Made by a program: the position numbers and the translations under genes
Part shown: piece by piece, positions 1 through 4,215 of the stretch
How positions within the stretch are numbered: the first letter of the stretch is position 1
Layout of the letters: every line of letters begins with the position of its first letter
Assembly (NCBI GenBank): GCA_945862275.1
Contig: CAMAYA010000086.1
Coordinates: 1 to 5,659 of the forward strand
Reading direction: 5' to 3'
Length of the DNA: 5,659 nucleotides
Source: Legionella genomosp. 1
GTDB taxonomy: Bacteria > Pseudomonadota > Gammaproteobacteria > Legionellales > Legionellaceae
Notes under the pieces: generated by a model
What the model saw: only the letters and a program-made list of their open reading frames with translations
What the model was told of the DNA's origin: nothing
Database searches by the model: none

Positions 1-500
1 AAATGAAAACAAACGCGCCCCACTTGATGCCAGGCCGGCAGGTAACGCTTTAAAAAACCGGTCACCCCTTCGGTATTGGAAGCAATGCGCTCACGACACC
101 AGGCATCAAATGACAACCAAATTGATGCCAATAAGGCCGTTGTCAGGTATTCACTACCAGGCATGGGTGGTATTTTTAACAGCCATTCTTGCAGTATCGT
201 TTCATCGGGCGGAGGAATCAAGTCAACGTGTTGTTGCACGTTAGACGCTTGATGACAAAGCAACGCGGCATACAGGGCCATGTAGTTTCGCCAGTATTTC
301 ATTGCCAATGACCAACGGTCATTTATTGTTGAGGTCAATAATTGCAGCAAGCCCTGCTCTTGGGATTGCAAAAAGGCGTTAATCATGGGCGCATCATGAA
401 CATCGGCATGGGGATTAACCACATCCAAATGATAAGCAATATGCAACGATCCGGATGGTGCCAATATTAATCTGGCAATGGATTTCATGTCTTGTTCCAT
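1..500 (-). CDS. Probable SNF2-family DEAD/DEAH helicase, N-terminal part (runs off the left edge)
   Basis: An uninterrupted frame runs from ATG at 500 down to base 1, giving 166 codons with no stop; the rest lies outside the window. The visible part is a mixed, mostly helical, non-membrane sequence with no signal peptide. Residues 111-119 (PPMPGSEYL), the helix around FDAWCRERIA (131-140) and the stretch WHQVGRVCFH (157-166) resemble, from memory, the N-terminal accessory region of large (about 1000 aa or more) proteobacterial SNF2-related helicases, where a similar motif continues as HLAENKRDP. The ATPase core itself is not in the window, so the assignment rests on this remembered resemblance. 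The start is the first ATG after an in-frame TGA; a second ATG four codons in (488) is an alternative, and neither has a strong Shine-Dalgarno. Known members of this helicase group act on DNA as ATP-driven translocases; the substrate here is unknown. Confidence 0.6.
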   Translation of the reverse strand, partial: MEQDMKSIARLILAPSGSLHIAYHLDVVNPHADVHDAPMINAFLQSQEQGLLQLLTSTINDRWSLAMKYWRNYMALYAALLCHQASNVQQHVDLIPPPDETILQEWLLKIPPMPGSEYLTTALLASIWLSFDAWCRERIASNTEGVTGFLKRYLPAWHQVGRVCFH

Positions 501-536
501 GGATGATTTCTTTTTAGATGCGGGTTGAAACCATGC

Positions 537-545
537 AGTATAACA
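537..545 (-). promoter_or_regulatory. Extended -10 promoter candidate for the leftmost gene
   Basis: Read on the minus strand, TGTTATACT forms an extended -10 (TG-n-TATACT) about 37 bases before the ATG at 500, predicting a start near 530. No good -35 lies 16-18 bases upstream, but extended -10 promoters can work without one. It is the only promoter-like element in the 68-bp gap behind the Rpn gene, where I see no convincing terminator, so read-through from the Rpn gene is also possible. Confidence 0.35.
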
Positions 546-568
546 AAGTCATCACAACGCGCACGACG

Positions 569-1459
569 TTAGAGGCTTTCTTTGATCTTCTCAACATCTT
601 CGCGTGCCAAGCCCGTGCTTTTCATTACTATATCTACTTCAATATCATATTCTAGCATGCTTTTAGCAATTCGATGTGTAGCCATCTCTTCTCCCTCAGC
701 CTTGCCTTCAGCCTTGCCTTCAGTTTTGCCTTCCGCCTTGCCTTCAGTGTATTTATCAATCATCAACGTTTTTTCACGGCTAACTTGATCCCAGTAAGAC
801 TCATATACGGTTAGTTCTGATGGTGTATAAGCTGATTCTTTCGAAAGCGTTATTGCTTCTGCAATCTCTGGTACATCGAGCAGCTCTTTTGAAACATCGG
901 TAGTTTTTTCATCAATTTCACGCAAAAACCGTAGCCATAAAAGTCTTAATCGCTTCTCATTAGAGGACTGGACAGGGAACTTAGGTAGCTCAATGAAAAT
1001 AAGCTGCAAATGGTCGATGATTTCACCTTCATCAGATCCCTTTTTAATCAATTGATAGTGGTGATACCACTCAGGAATTGTTTTTTCATAAATTTCAGCA
1101 ACAAGTCCCAAGCCATAAACGGGTTGAAGGAGATTGAAATCCTTGCCTTTCCCAAGTTGTTTAACATAAGCTCGACTAGCACCGAATAACAATCGCTGTC
1201 TAAAACTGTCTGTCCAATTCATTTGCATTTCAACAATGAAAACGCGCCCTTGATTATCCTTGCATTTGACATCAGCAATCGTTCGTTTGAATTCAGGGAT
1301 CTCTGGCACTTGTTCTGTTGGCAAGTATGACAGATCAACAATGAGTTGATTGGATTCCAACGGCAAAACGGCATTTAAAAAACTAATTAATAAATGCGGG
1401 TGGTCGCCAAATATTTTTTTAAAGACGATGTCCGCTTTTGGATCAAGGTATTGTGACAT
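569..1459 (-). CDS. Rpn family recombination-promoting nuclease / putative transposase (PD-(D/E)XK)
   Basis: This 296-aa protein belongs to the Rpn/YhgA-like family (PDDEXK_2, TIGR01784 type). The N terminus (YLDPKADIVFKKIFGD) is the family signature. The nuclease core is visible as D63 in IADVKCKD followed by E77-x-Q79 in VFIVEMQM, the D...ExQ form of the PD-(D/E)XK site, so the active site looks intact. Characterised Rpn proteins are DNA endonucleases linked to RecA-independent recombination, and some have been tied to phage defence. After the catalytic domain comes a charged hinge of TEG/KAEG repeats (238-256) and a short helical C-terminal domain (257-296) typical of the family. The length is normal and no frameshift is seen. 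The start ATG has only a weak GAG-type ribosome site 10 bases upstream. A good promoter lies upstream at 1509-1537. Whether it is an orphan mobile gene or part of a defence cluster cannot be told here. Confidence 0.93.
   Translation of the reverse strand: MSQYLDPKADIVFKKIFGDHPHLLISFLNAVLPLESNQLIVDLSYLPTEQVPEIPEFKRTIADVKCKDNQGRVFIVEMQMNWTDSFRQRLLFGASRAYVKQLGKGKDFNLLQPVYGLGLVAEIYEKTIPEWYHHYQLIKKGSDEGEIIDHLQLIFIELPKFPVQSSNEKRLRLLWLRFLREIDEKTTDVSKELLDVPEIAEAITLSKESAYTPSELTVYESYWDQVSREKTLMIDKYTEGKAEGKTEGKAEGKAEGEEMATHRIAKSMLEYDIEVDIVMKSTGLAREDVEKIKESL
692..748 (-). repeat. 12-bp in-frame tandem repeat coding (K/T)(A/T)EG units
   Basis: About 4.75 copies of a 12-bp unit (plus-strand reading CAGCCTTGCCTT with point changes) encode residues 238-256 of the Rpn protein as TEG-KAEG-KTEG-KAEG-KAEG. 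Each unit is a multiple of three, so gain or loss of a copy keeps the frame. Such lysine/glutamate/glycine repeats are common at this place in Rpn homologues and probably form a flexible or helical linker. Confidence 0.9.
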
Positions 1460-1508
1460 AATGTTTCATCTCAGTGATGGTTCTTCAAATCCTGCCATAC
1501 TAAAGTCT

Positions 1509-1537
1509 ATTATCTTAGGATTGATAGGGCCGGTCAA
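1509..1537 (-). promoter_or_regulatory. Sigma70-type promoter of the Rpn gene
   Basis: On the minus strand there is TTGACC (1537-1532), a 17-base spacer, then GATAAT (1514-1509). Both hexamers are one base from consensus and the spacing is ideal. The predicted start near 1502 gives a leader of about 43 nt before the ATG at 1459. Confidence 0.65.
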
Positions 1538-1640
1538 TAAATATAAAACATGCTTTGTCTTGGCGTTAATGAAAGGCTAAATAATTTATTCAGGCCATTG
1601 AGTCATATGAAATTAAAAATCCGTTCGGCGGGAATTCTCC

Positions 1641-1672
1641 TTAGGTCTGGTTAATTCTCTAATCAGACTTAA
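1641..1672 (+). promoter_or_regulatory. 32-bp interrupted palindrome, candidate operator of the toxin-antitoxin pair
   Basis: The arms TTAGGTCTGGTTA (1641-1653) and TAATCAGACTTAA (1660-1672) are complementary at 11 of 13 positions and the two exceptions would be G-U pairs in RNA; the loop is ATTCTC. Short outer arms CCGTT (1621-1625) and AACGG (1671-1675) add to the symmetry. It lies 18 bases before the -35 of the toxin promoter and in the divergent gap. Antitoxins of this type usually bind such palindromes to repress their own operon, so an operator is the simplest reading. A hairpin without a T run is not a normal terminator. Confidence 0.45.
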
Positions 1673-1690
1673 CGGAAAATAGTTTATACA

Positions 1691-1719
1691 TTGTTTTTAG
1701 TGTGACCAGGTGCTACACT
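1691..1719 (+). promoter_or_regulatory. Promoter candidate for the toxin-antitoxin operon
   Basis: TTGTTT (1691-1696), a 17-base spacer, then TACACT (1714-1719) preceded by TG at the extended -10 position (1711-1712). The predicted start falls at or beside the A of the toxin ATG (1725), which would give a leaderless message. A second, weaker -10 (TATACA, 1685-1690) without a good -35 would give a leader of about 28 nt. Confidence 0.45.
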
Positions 1720-1724
1720 TAGAC

Positions 1725-2099
1725 ATGAATAGAGAAGATACACGTAAACGAGCATTTAAGACCTCTTGGTTTTCCAAGGTGGCTAAAAAGGCAAGAATTA
1801 AAGATTCAGATCTTTGCGAAGTAATTCAGCAGGTGATTGATGGTCAGGCGGTGGATTTAGGCGGTGGGGTTTTTAAAAAACGCCTGAATGATAATAAACA
1901 CCGTTCTATTATCCTTGCTAAAGGAGGTTGTTATTGGATCTATGAGTATATGTTTGCAAAAAAAGATCTTGACAACATTGAAGATAATGAGTTGGCTGAT
2001 TTTCGAAAGCTTGCAAAATTATATTCGGAATTATCCACAAATCAAATGGACCAATTGGTGAAGGACAAATCATTAATAGAGATATGCCATGAACAATAA
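1725..2099 (+). CDS. Type II toxin, RelE family (PF06296-like)
   Basis: This 124-aa basic, cytoplasmic protein matches the RelE-type toxins of the PF06296 family: FKTSWFSKVAKKARI (11-25) at the N terminus, the central DLGGGVFKKRL (44-54) with R60 in KHRSIILAK, and the late FAKKDLDNI (77-85). Members are toxins that block translation, usually as ribosome-dependent or free mRNA endonucleases; the positively charged K51, K52, R53, R60 and K79 are likely RNA-facing residues, which is inference. The order is toxin first, antitoxin second, as in higBA-type operons. The reading frame is also open from GTG at 1710, but ATG 1725 is preferred because the N terminus then fits the family; neither start has a good Shine-Dalgarno site, in keeping with low toxin translation. 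It overlaps the antitoxin gene by 11 nt. Confidence 0.85.
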   Translation: MNREDTRKRAFKTSWFSKVAKKARIKDSDLCEVIQQVIDGQAVDLGGGVFKKRLNDNKHRSIILAKGGCYWIYEYMFAKKDLDNIEDNELADFRKLAKLYSELSTNQMDQLVKDKSLIEICHEQ

Positions 2100-2412
2100 A
2101 AGTAAATTCAAAAGCGATGCTTTCGAGGCTATCCATTCTTCAGCATCTGCATTATTGAAAATTGGGGCTATCAATAAAGAAACCATGCGTAATTTCGATG
2201 ATTCCTGTCTTATTACTATACCAGATATGAACCCATCACAAATTAAAAAAATTAGAGAAAAAAACCACGTAAGTCAGCCAATTTTTGCTAGGTACTTAAA
2301 CACTAGTGAATCGACAATACAAAAATGGGAATCGGGTTCAAAGCATCCTAGTGGCATGGCTCTTAAATTGCTAGCAATGGTGCAAAAATATGGTTTGCAG
2401 ATTCTTGCTTAA
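2089..2412 (+). CDS. HTH (XRE/HigA-NadS-like) antitoxin and operon repressor
   Basis: The 107-aa product has an N-terminal region (1-45) with the ETMRNFDDSCL stretch common to antitoxins next to RelE-type toxins, followed by a single XRE helix-turn-helix (about 48-90): PSQIKKIREKNHVSQPIFARYL, with the recognition helix near TSESTIQKWESG. It should bind and neutralise the toxin encoded just upstream and repress the shared promoter; the palindrome at 1641-1672 is the obvious candidate site. The ATG lies inside the last codons of the toxin gene (11-nt overlap), so translation is probably coupled. The ribosome site (AGAGAT region) is weak. The assignment to the RelE/NadS-like pair type is strong from order, size and HTH; the exact subfamily is less sure. 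Confidence 0.87.
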   Translation: MNNKSKFKSDAFEAIHSSASALLKIGAINKETMRNFDDSCLITIPDMNPSQIKKIREKNHVSQPIFARYLNTSESTIQKWESGSKHPSGMALKLLAMVQKYGLQILA

Positions 2413-2469
2413 ACGGTAGGGCGGTAACCGTGGTGCGCTAATTCAACACTAAGCCTCCAAATAATCAGT

Positions 2470-2491
2470 GATCCGCATGGCGTCTTTTTTT
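2470..2491 (+). terminator. Weak intrinsic terminator candidate after the toxin-antitoxin operon
   Basis: A small stem (GA...CGC with loop ATG and GCG...TC, with a two-base bulge) is followed at once by seven T residues (2485-2491). The T run and the place between two transcription units fit a terminator, but five bulged base pairs are a poor stem. Confidence 0.3.
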
Positions 2492-2544
2492 GTCATACAG
2501 GATAGGCAGGTAAAACTGACCTTAAAAAATGTATTTGTAGGCTA

Positions 2545-2573
2545 TTTACAATAATCAAGGATTCCCCTAGACT
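2545..2573 (+). promoter_or_regulatory. Sigma70-type promoter of rfaH
   Basis: TTTACA (2545-2550), a 17-base spacer, then TAGACT (2568-2573). The predicted start near 2580 leaves a leader of about 88 nt before rfaH. As no clear promoter or terminator was seen between rfaH and the downstream genes, this promoter may also serve the polysaccharide operon. Confidence 0.6.
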
Positions 2574-2593
2574 CGACTTAGACATCATCGAAA

Positions 2594-2668
2594 ATGTGGA
2601 GAGGGATTTTAAGCGGTGACGGTCAATCCATCGATGGTCAGCAAAACACGGAGCGTTGTAAGTTGTGA
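2594..2668 (+). CDS. Possible 24-codon upstream ORF in the rfaH leader
   Basis: ATG at 2594 opens a frame of 24 codons (beginning MWRGILSGDG and ending NTERCKL) that stops with TGA at 2666-2668. The last base of that stop is the A of the rfaH ATG, a TGATG overlap typical of translational coupling. There is no visible Shine-Dalgarno before it and the peptide resembles nothing I recognise, so it may be chance. If translated it could deliver ribosomes to rfaH. Confidence 0.25.
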   Translation: MWRGILSGDGQSIDGQQNTERCKL

Positions 2669-3171
2669 TGTATCAATCCGGTCAGTGGTATCTAGTGCAA
2701 TGCAAACCTCGAGAAAGCTTTCGGGCCGAATTGCATTTAATCAATCAAAACTACACGTGTTTTCACCCAACCTATCCGATTAAACGAAAAGTAGCCGGTC
2801 GCATGCAGGTGAACATTGCCCCTTTATTCCCGCATTATTTGTTTGTTCTATTAAGTGAAACAGACAACTGGTCTGCCATTCGCTCAACACGCGGTGTCAG
2901 CCGAATGGTTCGATTTAATGGCAAGCCTGCCCGTCTTGATCATCACCTGATCGAACAATTGCAACGACACTGTGCCCGGTTAAATGGCGAAGCGCCAGAG
3001 CCCATTTATAAAATTGGCGACCGGGTTATCGTGACCGATGGTTGCTTTAAAGAATTAGAGGCCGTCGTGAAGGCCACCAGTGGCGAAGAACGTGTTACGT
3101 TATTATTGAATTTGTTTAACCGACCGCAGTATGTCGAGTTACCCGTGGATGCGGTTGCAGTAGTCGGGTAG
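2668..3171 (+). CDS. rfaH: RfaH, operon-specific NusG-family transcription antiterminator
   Basis: The product (167 aa; E. coli RfaH is 162) is a NusG paralogue of the RfaH type. The N-terminal NGN domain starts at WYLVQCKPRE, carries PLFPHYLFV (about 52-60) and TRGVSRMVRF (about 74-83); the C-terminal KOW domain starts at IGDRVIVTDG and contains TLLLNLFNR, which matches RfaH MLLLNL and differs from NusG. RfaH binds RNA polymerase paused at an ops site, suppresses pausing and Rho termination through long horizontally acquired operons, and its refolded C-terminal domain recruits the ribosome. A near-perfect ops site lies 73 nt after its stop, so its target is the adjacent polysaccharide operon. 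Start choice is open: GTG 2665 is 11 nt from GGAG (2650-2653), ATG 2668 is 14 nt; ATG is preferred for codon strength and the overlap with the upstream ORF stop. Confidence 0.92.
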   Translation: MYQSGQWYLVQCKPRESFRAELHLINQNYTCFHPTYPIKRKVAGRMQVNIAPLFPHYLFVLLSETDNWSAIRSTRGVSRMVRFNGKPARLDHHLIEQLQRHCARLNGEAPEPIYKIGDRVIVTDGCFKELEAVVKATSGEERVTLLLNLFNRPQYVELPVDAVAVVG

Positions 3172-3244
3172 TTATCGGAAGTTTTGATGGAAATAGATTA
3201 TTGGACGCACCTGTTCTTTGGAAATTGACAAAATGAAATCCAAG

Positions 3245-3256
3245 GGCGGTAGCGTG
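3245..3256 (+). promoter_or_regulatory. ops element (RfaH recruitment and pause site)
   Basis: GGCGGTAGCGTG matches the known 12-base ops core in full, and the preceding G (GGGCGGTAGCGTG) matches the end of the enterobacterial JUMPstart sequence as well. The GC-GGTA-GC part can form the small non-template-strand hairpin that RfaH reads. It sits in the untranslated stretch between rfaH and the next gene, 45 bases before the GTG of the 51-aa ORF, which is the expected place in a 5' leader. Confidence 0.9.
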
Positions 3257-3300
3257 CCTGACGTGGAAATATTTCACTCACTTCAAAACAGGAGAATTTT

Positions 3301-3456
3301 GTGCAAGAATATTTTCAGCTTCAACGCATTAAACAATTAAATCAGGCCATTGATCTTGGATTACGCCAACTAAATGCAGGAAACAAGATTCCTTCTAGTG
3401 ACGTTTATACTCGAATGATAAAAAAAATATCCAATTTGGATAAGGGTGTTAATTGA
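3301..3456 (+). CDS. Unrecognised 51-aa protein heading the HEPN-MNT cassette
   Basis: GTG at 3301 has the best ribosome site in the window (AGGAGA at 3290-3295, five bases away) and opens a 51-codon frame. The protein is soluble and mostly helical: QLQRIKQLNQAIDLGLRQLNAG, then KIPSSDVYTRMIKK. The middle part loosely recalls the C-terminal toxin-binding half of small ParD-like antitoxins (a helix with AI..GL..L.AG followed by a polar segment), but the ribbon-helix-helix DNA-binding half is absent and the in-frame sequence upstream meets a TGA at 3259. I do not recognise the family. Its TGA overlaps the TTG start of the HEPN gene by 4 nt, so the two are very likely translated together. It may be a third component of the cassette or a shortened antitoxin; both are inference. 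Confidence 0.7.
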   Translation: MQEYFQLQRIKQLNQAIDLGLRQLNAGNKIPSSDVYTRMIKKISNLDKGVN

Positions 3457-3881
3457 TATCCATGACATTAAATACAGACCATTTAAAACGCTGCATCGAA
3501 ACGTTACGGCAATCTATCTCTTTATTGATGCAACAAAAACCAGACACCCTTGAATATGAAATTTTTCGAAACGCCACTATAAAAGGCTACGAGCTCACAT
3601 TAGAAACGGCCGGAACCTTACTAAAAAAAGCCCTGAAACCTTACTTTGCAAACCCAAAAGACGTCGACCAACTGGTATTTAAAGACATTTTCAGGCATGG
3701 CGCTAAACACGGTCTGCTCACGATTGAAGAAACAAAACGCTGGTTTATCTACCGCGATAATCGCAACAACACCGCACATGATTATGGCGTGGGGTTTGCC
3801 GAAGAAACGCTAAAACTGCTGCCAAAATTTGTAGAAGATGCACAACGGCTTAAAGAATCACTCGATCATGCCACATCTTAA
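3453..3881 (+). CDS. HEPN-domain protein, HepT-like / nucleotidyltransferase substrate-binding (HI0074 type)
   Basis: This 142-aa helical protein belongs to the nucleotidyltransferase substrate-binding family typified by Haemophilus HI0074 (TIGR01987 type). The HEPN signature is RNNTAHDY: R104, H109 and Y111 form R-x4-H-x-Y. In the type VII HepT/MntA system this motif makes up the RNase site and its tyrosine is the target of AMP addition by the partner. YEIFRNATIKGYELTLE (35-51) and WFIYRDNRNN (97-106) are the helices expected to line the dimer. The start TTG 3453 follows TAAGG (3441-3445) by seven bases and overlaps the upstream stop (TTGA); ATG 3462 is the alternative. The nucleotidyltransferase gene overlaps its end. 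Family members include both proven toxins and proteins of unknown role, so toxicity here is not shown. Confidence 0.88.
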   Translation: MISMTLNTDHLKRCIETLRQSISLLMQQKPDTLEYEIFRNATIKGYELTLETAGTLLKKALKPYFANPKDVDQLVFKDIFRHGAKHGLLTIEETKRWFIYRDNRNNTAHDYGVGFAEETLKLLPKFVEDAQRLKESLDHATS

Positions 3882-4182
3882 TTTAAGCCCGAATGATTTA
3901 GCAGAAGTGAAAGCTATTTTAAAGCAGCATGTGCCAGAACGAGAAGTCTGGGCTTATGGCAGCCGAGTGAATGGCAAGGGCCATGACGCCAGTGATTTAG
4001 ATCTGGTGATACGTAATCCAAGTGAACTACAAAATCCCATCGAAAACCTAGCTGAATTAAAGCAAGCGTTTATTGACAGTAATTTGCCTTTTTTGGTGGA
4101 TCTAATGGATTGGTCTGGTCTGCCTCTGCATTTTCGTGAAGAAATAAAAAAACGACATGTTTTAGTTGGGTTACAAAAATAG
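3868..4182 (+). CDS. Minimal nucleotidyltransferase, MntA-like (HI0073 type), antitoxin candidate
   Basis: The 104-aa product is an MNT-class nucleotidyltransferase. G31-S32, ten residues, then D43-L-D45 is exactly GS-x10-DxD, the metal- and nucleotide-binding site; D78 or D81 in FLVDLMDW is the likely third acidic residue. The opening (LSPNDLAEVKAILKQHVPEREVWAYGSR) is typical of HI0073-like proteins. Together with the HEPN partner it should form the HepT/MntA (type VII) complex, in which MntA adds AMP units to the HEPN tyrosine and silences it. ATG 3868 is chosen because the family N terminus begins there; the frame is also open from ATG 3838. It overlaps the HEPN gene by 14 nt, lacks a good ribosome site and is probably coupled. 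The next gene, wecC, starts 33 bp on. All catalytic residues appear intact. Confidence 0.88.
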   Translation: MPHLNLSPNDLAEVKAILKQHVPEREVWAYGSRVNGKGHDASDLDLVIRNPSELQNPIENLAELKQAFIDSNLPFLVDLMDWSGLPLHFREEIKKRHVLVGLQK

Positions 4183-4215
4183 ACAGATAACGGCTTCTTA
4201 AGGACAAGATGCAAT

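Noticed and set aside
501..568. Terminator between the Rpn gene and the leftmost gene
   Set aside because: Only a five-pair imperfect stem and no T run in the right place on the minus strand.
582..788. Plus-strand frame rich in serine and proline repeats opposite the Rpn gene
   Set aside because: It is the antisense reading of the repeat tract and lacks its own signals.
1621..1675. Integron attC site or transposon end
   Set aside because: The dyad is present, but the attC core sites (RYYYAAC / GTTRRRY) do not fit, and no transposase or target duplication is seen.
1918..2136. Minus-strand ORF across the toxin-antitoxin junction
   Set aside because: Both plus-strand genes here have clear families; this frame is a shadow.
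3225..3253. Perfect -35 hexamer TTGACA just before ops as a promoter for the polysaccharide operon
   Set aside because: No acceptable -10 lies 15-19 bases downstream; that stretch is the G/C-rich ops element, which must be transcribed to work.
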